From the NCBI GenBank assembly GCA_963825635.1, contig CAWGTU010000003.1, positions 558,001 through 622,000 on the forward strand: 64,000 nt of DNA. The letters run 5' to 3'. The notes beneath the pieces are model-generated. The model was not told the origin of the DNA. It saw only the letters and a program-made list of their open reading frames with translations, and ran no database searches. The stretch is from JAOUEA01 sp963825635 (lineage in GTDB: Bacteria > Actinomycetota > UBA4738 > HRBIN12). This document shows positions 7,693 to 16,418 of the stretch, piece after piece. How positions within the stretch are numbered: the stretch's first letter is position 1; each line of letters begins with the position of its first letter. A program made the position numbers and the translations under genes.

Positions 7693-8757
7693 GTGGCGTC
7701 CGAACCAGATCATTGGCGCGGCACGGAACCGCTCCGCGTGCTCGCCCCCGACGGCACTGCGGTGGGCGACACCGACGTGGGGCTCGATCCCGACGAGCTC
7801 CGCGCGATGCTGCGCTGGATGCGGCTCGCCCGCCGGCTCGACCGCGAGTGCATCGCCCTGCAGCGCCAGGGTGAGCTGACGGTCTACCCGGGTTTCGAGG
7901 GCCAGGAAGCCGCCCAGATCGGCAGCGCGATGGCCCTCGGGCCCGACGACTTCGTCTTCCCGACGTTCCGCGAGCTCGCGGCGGCGCTCGTTCGAGGCGT
8001 CGATCCGGTGCAGTACCTCGCCTACCACCGGGGCACGTGGCACGGAGGGCCGTACGACCCGCGAACCACCCGGTTCGGGCCGATCTGCATCCCCGTCGCG
8101 ACCCAGATCGTGCACGCCGTCGGGTACGCGATGGGTCTCGCGCTCGACGGCGCGCGGGCGTGCTCGCTCGCCTACTTCGGGGACGGCAGCGCGAGCGAGG
8201 GTGACTTCCACGAGGCAGCGAACCTCGCCGGCGTGTTCACCGCCCCGACGATCCTCTTCTGCCAGAACAACGGCTGGGCGATCAGCGTGCCGACCGAGCG
8301 GCAGACCGCCGGCGAGATCGTCAAGCGCGCCGAGGGCTACGGCTTCCCGGGGGTCCGGGTCGACGGCAACGACGTGCTCGCCGTGTACCGAGCCACGCGT
8401 GAGGCCGCGGCGCGGGCATACGCCGGCGAGGGGCCGACCTTGATCGAGGCCTTGACGTACCGCATCGGCGCGCACTCGACCGCCGACGACCCGGGGCGCT
8501 ACCGCGAAGAGGACGAGGTCTCGGCGGCGCGCGCGTTCGATCCGATCGTGCGGTTCCGCTCGTGGCTCGAGGGTCAGGGCCATGCCGACGACGGCCTGCT
8601 CGCCGACTGGGACGCCGAGATCGAGTCCGAGGTGCTCGCGATCAGGGACGGGGTGATCTCCCAGCCGGCTCCTCCGGTCGAGTGGATGTTCGACTGGACG
8701 TATGCCGATCCACCCCCGGCGATCGAGGAACAGCGACGCGAGGTGCTCGGTGGCTGA
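7693..8757 (+). CDS. 2-oxoacid dehydrogenase E1 alpha subunit (pyruvate or branched-chain type)
   Basis: The thiamine-diphosphate-dependent decarboxylase subunit of a 2-oxoacid dehydrogenase complex, 354 residues. The ThDP-binding motif runs from GDG at 163-165 to NN at 192-193 (YFGDGSASEGDFHEAANL, then CQNNGWAIS). The GTG start has AGGGGG six nt upstream and a -10-like TATGCT about 40 nt upstream. A longer reading from 7615 would run into the divergent gene and lacks a ribosome binding site. The stop overlaps the E1 beta start. Whether pyruvate or branched-chain 2-oxoacids are the substrate cannot be told from motifs alone. Confidence 0.92.
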   Translation: MASEPDHWRGTEPLRVLAPDGTAVGDTDVGLDPDELRAMLRWMRLARRLDRECIALQRQGELTVYPGFEGQEAAQIGSAMALGPDDFVFPTFRELAAALVRGVDPVQYLAYHRGTWHGGPYDPRTTRFGPICIPVATQIVHAVGYAMGLALDGARACSLAYFGDGSASEGDFHEAANLAGVFTAPTILFCQNNGWAISVPTERQTAGEIVKRAEGYGFPGVRVDGNDVLAVYRATREAAARAYAGEGPTLIEALTYRIGAHSTADDPGRYREEDEVSAARAFDPIVRFRSWLEGQGHADDGLLADWDAEIESEVLAIRDGVISQPAPPVEWMFDWTYADPPPAIEEQRREVLGG

Positions 8758-9724
8758 GATCACGATGGTCGGCGCCCTGAACGCCGCCCTGAGGGACGCG
8801 CTCCGCGAGGACGACCGCGTGCTGGTCTTCGGGGAGGACGTGGGACGATCGGGCGGGGTCTTCCGCGTGACCGACGGACTGCAGGCCGAGTTCGGAGAGC
8901 GGCGGGTGTTCGACACCCCGATCAGCGAGGCGGGCATCGCCGGCGCGGCCGTCGGACTCTCCTTCAGGGGTTGGCGGAGCGTGGTCGAGATGCAGTTCGA
9001 TGCGTTCTCGTACCCGGCCCTCGAGCAGATCGTGGATCACGTCGCGAAGATGCGGGAACGCACTCGGGGTCGCGTCGACATGCCGATCACGATCCGCATG
9101 CCTGCGTTCGGTGGCATCAGGGGGAAGGAGCATCACGGCGAGAGCCCCGAGACGTTCTACGTGCACACGGCCGGGCTCAAGGTGGTCACGCCGTCGAACC
9201 CCGCCGACGCCTACCGCCTGCTGCGCCTGGCGATCGCGGACCCCGACCCCGTGATCGTGCTCGAGCCGAAGGCACGCTACTGGGCCAAGCAGGATGCCGA
9301 TCTCACGGCCGGCGGCCCCGGCATCGGCGAGGGCACGGTCGTGCGCGACGGCGACGGCGCGACCGTCTTCACGTACGGAGCGATGGTGTCCAGATGCCTC
9401 GAAGCGGCGAGCGTTCTGGCCGACGAAGGCGTGGCCGCTCGGGTCGTCGACCTGCGATCGCTCTCCCCGCTCGACACCTCGCTGATCGCCCGGTGCGTGC
9501 GTGAGACCGGTCGCGCGGTCGTCGTGCACGAGGCGCCCAAGACGCTCGGCCTGGGCGCCGAGGTCACGGCGCGCATCGTCGAGGAGGCGTTCGACTTCCT
9601 CGAGGCACCCGTGCGACGCGTGACGGGCTACGACGTGCCCTACCCGCCGGCGGCGCTGGAACACCACTACCTGCCGAGCGTCGAGCGCATCGCCGACGCC
9701 GTACGGGAGGTGGTGGCGTACTGA
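8750..9724 (+). CDS. 2-oxoacid dehydrogenase E1 beta subunit
   Basis: Partner of the preceding subunit in the alpha2-beta2 E1 enzyme, 324 residues. It has the transketolase-like pyrimidine domain (FGEDVGRSGGVFRVTDGL, DTPISEAGIAGAAVGL, MRERTRGRVDMPITIRMP) and the C-terminal transketolase domain (ARVVDLRSLSPLD, HEAPKTLGLGAEV). The GTG start overlaps the E1 alpha stop by 8 nt, with GAGG about 8 nt upstream, so translation is probably coupled. It ends in a TGATG overlap with the E2 gene. The length is normal for the family. Confidence 0.94.
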   Translation: MAEITMVGALNAALRDALREDDRVLVFGEDVGRSGGVFRVTDGLQAEFGERRVFDTPISEAGIAGAAVGLSFRGWRSVVEMQFDAFSYPALEQIVDHVAKMRERTRGRVDMPITIRMPAFGGIRGKEHHGESPETFYVHTAGLKVVTPSNPADAYRLLRLAIADPDPVIVLEPKARYWAKQDADLTAGGPGIGEGTVVRDGDGATVFTYGAMVSRCLEAASVLADEGVAARVVDLRSLSPLDTSLIARCVRETGRAVVVHEAPKTLGLGAEVTARIVEEAFDFLEAPVRRVTGYDVPYPPAALEHHYLPSVERIADAVREVVAY

Positions 9725-10806
9725 TGGCGCAGACCGAGCGGGTGTTCGCGATGCCGGACCTCGGGGAGGGCCTGGAGGAAGGCGAGATCGTCGAGTGGCT
9801 CGTCGCCGAGGGCGACACCGTCGCGCTGAACCAGCCGCTGGTAGAGGTCGAGACGGCCAAGGCCACCGTCGAGATCCCGTCGCCGTTCGCCGGGGTCGTC
9901 GCGACGTTGCACGGGGCGATCGGTTCGACGATCGCCGTCGGCGCACCCTTGGTGACGTTCGGCGATACGGGCGGGGTCGCAACGAGCGGTGGCACCGCGG
10001 CTCCGGGTGCGGCCGCGAGAACGACCCCTCCGGTCCGGAAGCTGGCGAAGGAGCTGGGGGTCGATCTCGCCGCGGTCGTCGGCTCCGGGCCCGACGGACG
10101 GGTCACCGCCGACGATGTTCGGGCCGCTGCCGGACGCGTCGTCTCCCGCGCGCCGGCGACCGTCCCCTCCCGATCGGTGATCGCGGGCAACATGGAGCGC
10201 CAGGCGGCGATCCCACAGGTGACGACGTTCCGGACCCTCGACTGCACCGCCCTGGAAGCGTTCCGTGCGGAGCTCGGGATTTCGCCGCTGCCCGTCGTCC
10301 TCGCGGCGTTGTGTGGCACGATCGCCGCCCATCCCGCGCTGAACTCGGCCTGGGGCGACGGTGGCATCGTCGAGCGGAAGGGCATCGCCGTGGGGTTGGC
10401 GGCGGACACCGAGCGCGGGCTCGTTGTGCCCGTGATCCGGGATGCGCCTGCGCTCGGGATCACCGCGCTCGCCGTCGAGGTCAGACGTCTCGCCCAGGCG
10501 GCGCGCGAAGGCTCCCTCGTCCCGGCGGAGCTCACCGGGGCCACGATCGCGGTGAGCAACACCGGGAGCTACGGCAGTGAGGCCGGCACGCCGATCCTCT
10601 CGCCGGGCACGAGCGTCACGCTCGCGTTCGGTGTGATCGCCCCTCGCGCCCTGGTCGTCGACGGCGAGGTCGTCGCGCGGTCCGCCTCAACGCTGAGCTG
10701 CACCTTCGACCATCGCGTGCACGACGGGGCGACGATCGGGCGCGCGCTCACCCACCTGGTCGATCTCCTCACGTCCACCGAGCGATTGGGAGACTTGCCG
10801 CGATGA
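9724..10806 (+). CDS. 2-oxoacid dehydrogenase E2 (dihydrolipoyl acyltransferase)
   Basis: The acyltransferase core of the complex, 360 residues. A lipoyl domain carries the lipoylated lysine in VEVETAKATVE (about residue 44). A peripheral-subunit-binding domain follows (VRKLAKELGVDL through GPDGRVTADDV). The catalytic domain ends with the active-site motif FDHRVHDGA. There is one lipoyl domain, and the linker and catalytic domain are short compared with the usual 400-450 residues, but all functional motifs are present. An E3 dihydrolipoamide dehydrogenase gene, often next in such operons, is absent from the window. The stop overlaps the next start as ATGA. Confidence 0.93.
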   Translation: MAQTERVFAMPDLGEGLEEGEIVEWLVAEGDTVALNQPLVEVETAKATVEIPSPFAGVVATLHGAIGSTIAVGAPLVTFGDTGGVATSGGTAAPGAAARTTPPVRKLAKELGVDLAAVVGSGPDGRVTADDVRAAAGRVVSRAPATVPSRSVIAGNMERQAAIPQVTTFRTLDCTALEAFRAELGISPLPVVLAALCGTIAAHPALNSAWGDGGIVERKGIAVGLAADTERGLVVPVIRDAPALGITALAVEVRRLAQAAREGSLVPAELTGATIAVSNTGSYGSEAGTPILSPGTSVTLAFGVIAPRALVVDGEVVARSASTLSCTFDHRVHDGATIGRALTHLVDLLTSTERLGDLPR

Positions 10807-11717
10807 AGATCGTGTCCCTGCTGCCGTCGGCCACCGAGATCGTCTATGCGCTCGGTCTGGGTGACGACCTGATCGGCGTGACCGATGAGTGCGACTTCCC
10901 TGCCGACGCGGTGACGAAGCCCGTGGTCTCCCGCAGCGCGCTCCCGCAGGGGCGGCCGCTGACATCGCGGGAGATCGACGCCTCGGTGCGCGAGCGCATG
11001 GACGACGGCCGGCCTCTCTACGTGCTCGACACCGACCTGATCCGCCGTGAGCAACCCGACGTGATCCTCACGCAGGATCTCTGCCGGGTCTGCGCGGTGC
11101 CGGCCGGCCACGTCGAGGAGGCGCTCGCACACCTCGGGCTCACCGACGCGACGAACGTCGTCTCGCTCGATCCGAACACGCTCGACGACGTGATCGCGCA
11201 GCTCGAGGTCGTCGGTCGCCTGCTCGGAGTCGAGGAGCGAGGCGTGGAGCTGGCCGCCGACCTCCGGGGACGCATCGCGGCGGTCAAGCAGACCGCGATC
11301 AGGCTCCCGACCGTCAGCGTCTTCTGCATGGAGTGGGCGGAGCCGCCGTTCGCGGCCGGTCACTGGGTCCCCGAGATGGTCGAGGCGGTCGGGGCGACGA
11401 ACCTGCTCGGCGCGAAGGGGGAACCGTCTCGCACCGTGACCCACCGCGAGATCCGCGACGCCAATCCCGAGGTGCTCGTCTACATGCCCTGCGGCTACTA
11501 CCTCGAGGAGGCCGAAGCCGAGGGCGAGCAGGTGATCGCGCACCCAGAGATCGCCGACACGCCGGCCGTGCGCAACGGCAACGCGTTCGCGGTCGACGCG
11601 TCGTCGTTCTTCTCCCGACCCGGCCCGCGCATCGTCGACGGGCTCGAGGCACTGGCGTGGGCGGTGCATCCGGAGGCCTATCCGGAGCCACCGCCCGGCT
11701 CGATCACACGGCTGTAA
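10803..11717 (+). CDS. BtuF-like cobalamin/metal-chelate binding protein, no signal peptide
   Basis: A 304-residue protein with the periplasmic-binding-protein fold of the BtuF/FepB group. Hallmarks are the start MKIVSLLPSATEIVYALGLG, then GVTDECDFP, the DVILTQDLCRVCAVP segment and an NPEVLVYMPCGY strand near the end. It lacks a signal peptide or lipobox, so it would be cytoplasmic. Such signal-less proteins are usually called cobalamin-binding or ABC-substrate-binding proteins without experimental proof. The start overlaps the E2 stop as ATGA, so it is translationally coupled to the dehydrogenase operon. No ABC permease or ATPase is adjacent. Confidence 0.85.
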   Translation: MKIVSLLPSATEIVYALGLGDDLIGVTDECDFPADAVTKPVVSRSALPQGRPLTSREIDASVRERMDDGRPLYVLDTDLIRREQPDVILTQDLCRVCAVPAGHVEEALAHLGLTDATNVVSLDPNTLDDVIAQLEVVGRLLGVEERGVELAADLRGRIAAVKQTAIRLPTVSVFCMEWAEPPFAAGHWVPEMVEAVGATNLLGAKGEPSRTVTHREIRDANPEVLVYMPCGYYLEEAEAEGEQVIAHPEIADTPAVRNGNAFAVDASSFFSRPGPRIVDGLEALAWAVHPEAYPEPPPGSITRL

Positions 11718-11829
11718 TGGGAACAGGTCCCGGCCGGTTCGATGTTGTGACGGGAACCGTCGTGCCGCCACGGGTTTCACGGACCGAACGCGATCGACGT
11801 CGTTCGCATATGGCCGGGGAGGGAGGCAC

Positions 11830-12735
11830 GTGAGCCGCGGGGTGCTGTCCACGAGCGTCGGGACCCACCGTGGCGCCTTCACCCCGCTCGATTGGGGGCT
11901 CTTCGCGTCGATCGGCGCGATCTGGGGCTCGTCGTTCCTGTTCATCGCGATCGGGCTCGACGCGTTCGAGCCGGGGCTCATCACGTGGCTCCGAGTGCTC
12001 TTCGGCGCCGCCACGCTCTGGCTCGTCCCCGCATCGCGAACGCCGATCGCCCACGAGGATCACGGGCGGCTCGTGGCGCTCTCGTTCCTCTGGGTGGGGG
12101 TGCCCTTCACGCTGTTCCCGCTGGCCCAGCAATGGATCAACTCGGGACTCGCGGGGCTGCTGAACGGCTCCTTGCCGATCTTCGCGACGACGATCGGAGC
12201 GCTGATGCTCCATCGGCTGCCCGGACGGGCGCAGACCGTCGGACTCGTCGTGGGGTTCGCCGGCGTGGCCGCGATCGCGGCTCCCTCCCTCGCCGAGGGC
12301 TCGAACGAGGCGCTCGGCGTCGTGCTCGTGCTCACGGCCGTGGGCTGCTACGGGGTGGCGATCAACATCGCCGCCCCCCTCACCCAGCGTTACGGGTCGC
12401 TGCCGGTCATGGCGCGCATGCTCGGACTCGCCACGATCTGGACGACGCCGTTCGGGTTCGTCGGGCTCAGCGGCTCGTCGTTCGCGTGGGGACCGCTCGC
12501 GGCGATCGTCGCCCTCGGCGCGCTCGGCACCGGACTCGCGTTCGTGCTGATGGGCCGGCTGGTCTCGCGGGTCGGATCCTCACGGGCCTCGGTCGCGACC
12601 TACGTGATCCCGGTCGTCGCCCTGGTGCTCGGCGCGATCTTCCTCGATGAGACCGTGCACACGCTCTCGATCGTGGGCATCGGCCTCGTGATCGCCGGCG
12701 CCCTGCTGGCCTCGCGCAAGGAGCGCGGCGCGTGA
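11830..12735 (+). CDS. DMT-superfamily (EamA) transporter
   Basis: A 301-residue integral membrane protein with about ten helices arranged as two EamA repeats. Family signals include GAIWGSSFLFIAIGL in helix 1, a conserved NGSLPIFAT segment in the first repeat and YVIPVVALVLGAIFLDE in the second. Likely an exporter of a metabolite or amino acid; the substrate is unknown. The GTG start has GGGAGG 4-5 nt upstream. The stop overlaps the GTG of the phosphorylase gene, suggesting co-translation and possibly a link to nucleoside metabolism. Confidence 0.9.
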   Translation: MSRGVLSTSVGTHRGAFTPLDWGLFASIGAIWGSSFLFIAIGLDAFEPGLITWLRVLFGAATLWLVPASRTPIAHEDHGRLVALSFLWVGVPFTLFPLAQQWINSGLAGLLNGSLPIFATTIGALMLHRLPGRAQTVGLVVGFAGVAAIAAPSLAEGSNEALGVVLVLTAVGCYGVAINIAAPLTQRYGSLPVMARMLGLATIWTTPFGFVGLSGSSFAWGPLAAIVALGALGTGLAFVLMGRLVSRVGSSRASVATYVIPVVALVLGAIFLDETVHTLSIVGIGLVIAGALLASRKERGA

Positions 12736-13544
12736 ACGATGCCGGCGACGGCACCGCACCGATCCTCGAGTTCGATCCCGCCCCCACCGCGGTGATCGAG
12801 CCCGCCGACGTCGTCGAGCCGATGTCGATCGCTCCCCACGCGGTGCTCTGCTTCTTCCAGGACGTGATCGCCGACGTCGTCGAGCATCACGACGGCCGCG
12901 TCGTCGACCACGTCGTGAGCGAGATCGGCCGCAACCCGATCTACGAGATCGACCATGCCGGCCGACGGCTCGTGGTGATGCACCCGGGAGTCGGAGCCCC
13001 GCTCGCGGCCGGGTTCCTGGAGGAGCTGATCGCCCGGGGCTGCCGCACGTTCGTCGCCTGCGGCGGCGCGGGCGTGCTCGTTCCCGACGTCGCCCTCGGC
13101 CACGTGATCGTGCCGACCTCGGCGGTTCGCGACGAAGGGACCTCGTACCACTACCTCGCCGCGTCGCGTGCGGTCGAGCCGTCTCCCGCGGCCGTCGACG
13201 CGATCGTGGAGACCGCGGAGCGCCACGGGGTGCCCCACGTGAAGGGCGCGACCTGGACCACCGACGCGCTCTACCGGGAGACGCGGGGCAAGGTCGACGC
13301 GCGCGTCAGCGAGGGATGCCTCACGGTCGAGATGGAGGCCGCGGCGTTCTTCGCGGTCGCCGCGTTCCGCGGCGTCGCGTTCGGGCAGGTGCTGTACGCG
13401 GGCGACGACCTCTCCGGCGATGCCTGGGATCAACGGGGCTGGGACGAGCACACGACCGGGCGGGAGACGCTGTTCCGCATCGCCGCCGAAGCCGTGCTGT
13501 CGCTGCCGCCCGACACACTGCCCTCGGCTCCGGCCGACGGCTGA
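12732..13544 (+). CDS. Nucleoside phosphorylase family protein
   Basis: A 270-residue member of the PNP/UDP phosphorylase superfamily. The core reads MHPGVGAPLAAGFLEELIARG, then CGGAGVLVPDV and a late VEMEAAAFFAVA segment with the conserved Met-Glu that binds ribose. An aspartate follows near AGDDLSGDAWD. The N-terminal 60 residues are longer and more variable than in classical uridine phosphorylase, so base specificity is not assigned. It is coupled to the upstream transporter by a GTGA overlap. Confidence 0.87.
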   Translation: MNDAGDGTAPILEFDPAPTAVIEPADVVEPMSIAPHAVLCFFQDVIADVVEHHDGRVVDHVVSEIGRNPIYEIDHAGRRLVVMHPGVGAPLAAGFLEELIARGCRTFVACGGAGVLVPDVALGHVIVPTSAVRDEGTSYHYLAASRAVEPSPAAVDAIVETAERHGVPHVKGATWTTDALYRETRGKVDARVSEGCLTVEMEAAAFFAVAAFRGVAFGQVLYAGDDLSGDAWDQRGWDEHTTGRETLFRIAAEAVLSLPPDTLPSAPADG

Positions 13545-13574
13545 GCGACGGCCTCGTCCGATATCCTGCGCGGC

Positions 13575-14336
13575 ATGGCTCACGACGTCTCGATCGGCGG
13601 GCGCGACTACCGCGTCCGCAGCCCCCTCGGCGTCTTCGCCCTGAGCGTCGTGACCCTCGGCATGTACTGGTTGTACTGGTACTACCGGGTGAACGACGAC
13701 ATCCGCATGTACCTGCGGAACTACTCGATCCGGCCGCTCGTCTCGACGCTCGCGATCGTGGGGCTGTTCCTCGCCGGTCCACTGGTCGTCGTCGCGGTCC
13801 TCGCCGACGCCTGGTGGCTGCTCGCCGTCGCCGTGGTCCTCGTGGTCGTGGCCCTCGTGGGGTTCTTCCACACGGGCCGGCGCGTGATCACCGCCCAGGA
13901 GCAGGCCGGGGTCGAGCCGTCGTCGGCCGGCCTCGGGTTGCTCCTGTACCTGTTCGTCGGGTTCCTCGGGGGCTCCTACCTTCAGGCAGGCCTGAACCGT
14001 GCGTGGACCAAGGCCGCGGGCGAGGAGGAGGAGCGGCTCACGGCCGCGTCCGCGGCGACGCCGGAGCGTGAGCCAGTGAAGCCCTTCCCGCGACCGGCGC
14101 CGAGGGCGGGCGCCAACCTCGTGAGCCCCGGTGACGTGGGCTCGCGCGTCTCGTTCCAGTTCGAGCTGCCCAACGGATACACGACCGAAGCCGTGGGGGT
14201 CTTCGAGCGCTGGGACACCGACGCCGAGACGTACTTCGTTCGGAAGAAGGACGGCACCGAGGTGCGAGTGCCGGCGCGAGGTGTGCGCCACGGCAAGGTC
14301 ATCCCCGACCGTCCGGCGGCACCCACGCCGGGCTGA
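13575..14336 (+). CDS. DUF4234-type membrane protein with a C-terminal soluble domain
   Basis: A 253-residue protein. The start MAHDVSIGGRDYRVRSPLGV followed by TLGMYWLYWYYRVNDDIR is typical of DUF4234 proteins. About four membrane helices extend to residue 140. A proline-rich linker leads to a compact C-terminal domain (residues 185-245) with a beta-strand pattern that I do not recognise. There is no ribosome binding site, but TATCCT ends 7 nt before the ATG, suggesting a leaderless mRNA. The function is unknown. Confidence 0.78.
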   Translation: MAHDVSIGGRDYRVRSPLGVFALSVVTLGMYWLYWYYRVNDDIRMYLRNYSIRPLVSTLAIVGLFLAGPLVVVAVLADAWWLLAVAVVLVVVALVGFFHTGRRVITAQEQAGVEPSSAGLGLLLYLFVGFLGGSYLQAGLNRAWTKAAGEEEERLTAASAATPEREPVKPFPRPAPRAGANLVSPGDVGSRVSFQFELPNGYTTEAVGVFERWDTDAETYFVRKKDGTEVRVPARGVRHGKVIPDRPAAPTPG

Positions 14337-14386
14337 CCCCGCCCGGCCACCCACGACCGAGCGACCGACCCAGGAGGCGACGACCG

Positions 14387-14788
14387 ATGGCCGACGAACT
14401 GCCCACCTCACTGATCCGCCTGCGCCTCGGGCAGGAGGACGCCCACTACGGCGGCAACCTCGTCGCCGGCGCCACCCAGCTGAAGATCGTGGGTGACCTG
14501 ATCACCGAGCTCGCGATGCGCTACGACGGCGACGAAGGCCTCTTCCGCGCCTACGAGTCCGTCGAGTTCCTCGCACCGCTGTACGCGGGCGACTGGATCG
14601 AGGCCCGAGGGAGGATCGTGAGCGTCGGGAACTCCTCACGGCGCTGCGAGTTCGAGATCCACAAGATCGGCGCTGCCCGCACCGACATCAACGAGAGCGC
14701 GGCCGAGTTCCTCGACGAGCCCGTCCTCACGCTCAAGGCGATCGGCACCACGGTCGTGCCGAAGGAGCACCAACGGTTCGACCATTGA
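14387..14788 (+). CDS. kal: 3-aminobutyryl-CoA (or beta-alanyl-CoA) ammonia lyase, hotdog fold
   Basis: A 133-residue protein closely matching the hotdog-fold CoA ammonia lyases known from lysine fermentation (Kal) and beta-alanine fermentation. Family marks are EDAHYGGNLVAGA near the start, YDGDEGLFRAYESVEFLAPL with the catalytic acidic residue, YAGDWIEARG, VGNSSRRCEFE and VVPKEHQRF at the end. Expected reaction: 3-aminobutyryl-CoA to crotonyl-CoA plus ammonia. An AGGAGG sequence lies about 10 nt upstream. None of the other lysine-fermentation genes (kamA, kdd, kce) is in the window, so its physiological role here is unclear. Confidence 0.82.
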   Translation: MADELPTSLIRLRLGQEDAHYGGNLVAGATQLKIVGDLITELAMRYDGDEGLFRAYESVEFLAPLYAGDWIEARGRIVSVGNSSRRCEFEIHKIGAARTDINESAAEFLDEPVLTLKAIGTTVVPKEHQRFDH

Positions 14789-14827
14789 TCCGTGCAGCGG
14801 TCGTCCGCTCGGCCGTGGCCCCGGCGC

Positions 14828-15232
14828 CTACGAGGCTTCCTCGAGGCCGTGGAGCACCTGCAACAGCTCGTCGACGTTGAACGGCTTCGGCATGTACGCG
14901 TCGGCGCCGAGCTCGGCGGCCTTGGCGCGGTCGCGCAGCGACGAGAGCGCGCTGACGATCACCACGCGCGGGCGCTGACCGTCGGGGAGCTTCACCATCT
15001 CCTCCAGCACCGCCCAGCCGTCCATCGTCGGCATCATGATGTCGAGCACCATGAGGCCGGGGTGGTGTTCGGAGATCTCGGCGAGTGCCTCGACGCCGTT
15101 GTTCGCCGCGTAGGTCGTGTACCCCTCCGCCTCGAGGCTGAACTGCAGCACCCAGACGACCTGCGGCTCGTCGTCGACGACGAGGACGCTCGGCAGGGGG
15201 GACACGGGCGCGGGTGCGGTCTCGCTGTGCAT
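14828..15232 (-). CDS. Single-domain response regulator (receiver)
   Basis: A 134-residue protein made of one CheY-like receiver domain after a short proline-rich N terminus. The acidic pocket is in VLVVDDEPQ, the phosphorylated Asp is in MVLDIMMP, the switch Ser in VSAL and the conserved Lys in MPKPFN. There is no DNA-binding or enzymatic output domain, so it would act by protein contacts. The ATG was chosen because TAACCT ends 8 nt upstream, fitting a leaderless start; an upstream in-frame extension lacks support. No histidine kinase is adjacent. Confidence 0.92.
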   Translation of the reverse strand: MHSETAPAPVSPLPSVLVVDDEPQVVWVLQFSLEAEGYTTYAANNGVEALAEISEHHPGLMVLDIMMPTMDGWAVLEEMVKLPDGQRPRVVIVSALSSLRDRAKAAELGADAYMPKPFNVDELLQVLHGLEEAS

Positions 15233-15397
15233 CGTGTTGAAGGTTACGGTCGCTCGGCTCCCTGCCTTTATCGGCCGCGCGGGGGTTTCCGACAGGCCGG
15301 ACGACGGGGTCTTCCGTCGCACGAAGGCTCCGGCGGGTGATGGCGGCCTAGTCAGCGAGGGCCACGAGGTTCGGCGTACGTCGCCCGGATCCGCAGG

Positions 15398-16399
15398 TCA
15401 GGCGATGCGAACGCCGGCGCCGCCCACGACCCGCCCGATGCGGAAGGCGGTCTCCCCCGCACGATCGAGCACCCGCTCGGCATCGTCGGGATCGACCACG
15501 AGAACCATGCCGACGCCCATGTTGAACGTGGCGAACATGTCGTCGTCGGTCGCGCCCGCAGAAGCCTGCACGAGTGAGAACACCGGCTGCTCGTTCCACG
15601 TGCCTCGCTCGACCTCGGCGCCGAGACCCTCGGGCAGCGCCCGCGGCAGGTTCTCGTAGAAGCCGCCGCCGGTGATGTGGGCGGCAGCGTGCACGAGGCC
15701 GTCGCGTGCGAGCGGCAGCACCTGGCTCGCGTAGATCGCGCACGGCTCGAGCAACTCGTCGGCCACCGTCCGACCGCCGAGCTCCGGCGGCACGTCGTCG
15801 AGCGCATGCGTGGCGAGCAAGGCGTGGCGGACCAGCGAGTAGCCGTTGGCGTGGAGCCCGCTCGACCCGAGCCCCACCAGCACGTCGCCCTCGCGCACGC
15901 GCGACGGGCCGAGCAACGATGCCTCGTCGACCGATCCGACGCAGAACCCCGCGAGGTCGAACTGATCGTCGGGCATCGTGCCGGGGTGCTCGGCGGTCTC
16001 CCCGCCGAGCAGCGCGCATCCGGCCCTGCGACACCCCTCGACCACCCCCTCCACGATCGACGCCACCCGCTCGGGCACGACCGTGCCCACAGCGAGGTAG
16101 TCGAGGAAGAACAACGGCTCGGCGCCAGTGCACACGACGTCGTCGGCGCACATCGCGACGAGATCGATGCCGACGGTGTCGAGGCGGCCGGTCGCCCGGG
16201 CGATCTCGAGCTTCGTTCCCACGCCGTCGGTGGCGGCCGCGAGCAGCTTCCCGTCACCGACGCGGAACAACCCCGCGAACCCGCCGACCTCGTCGGCGAC
16301 CTCGGGGCGGCGGGTCCGCGCCGCGAGATCGCCGATCAACGTGACGGCCTTCGCAGCGGCTTCGGTGTCGACGCCGGCACGCCGGTACGCGTCGGTCAC
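15398..16399 (-). CDS. purM: Phosphoribosylformylglycinamidine cyclo-ligase (AIR synthetase)
   Basis: Purine step five: ATP-dependent ring closure of FGAM to AIR, 333 residues. Conserved segments include AAATDGVGTKLEIA, IDLVAMCADDVVCTGAEPLF, GGETAEHPG, the GLGSSGLHANGYSL loop and HITGGGFYENLPR. The GTG start has GGGAG about 6 nt upstream, 20 nt after the purF stop, so purF-purM form one transcript, a common bacterial order. A longer in-frame extension would lie inside purF and is rejected. Confidence 0.95.
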   Translation of the reverse strand: MTDAYRRAGVDTEAAAKAVTLIGDLAARTRRPEVADEVGGFAGLFRVGDGKLLAAATDGVGTKLEIARATGRLDTVGIDLVAMCADDVVCTGAEPLFFLDYLAVGTVVPERVASIVEGVVEGCRRAGCALLGGETAEHPGTMPDDQFDLAGFCVGSVDEASLLGPSRVREGDVLVGLGSSGLHANGYSLVRHALLATHALDDVPPELGGRTVADELLEPCAIYASQVLPLARDGLVHAAAHITGGGFYENLPRALPEGLGAEVERGTWNEQPVFSLVQASAGATDDDMFATFNMGVGMVLVVDPDDAERVLDRAGETAFRIGRVVGGAGVRIA

Positions 16400-16418
16400 C
16401 GCGTCTCCCAGCAGCCGC

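Noticed and set aside
7297..8937. 546-codon minus-strand frame opposite E1 alpha
   Set aside because: It covers a well-supported E1 alpha gene and part of another frame of the hypothetical gene; no domain is visible.
15302..15319. Short inverted repeat CGACGG-N6-CCGTCG as purM terminator
   Set aside because: A 6-bp stem with no T run is within chance in this GC-rich DNA and lies 79 nt past the stop.
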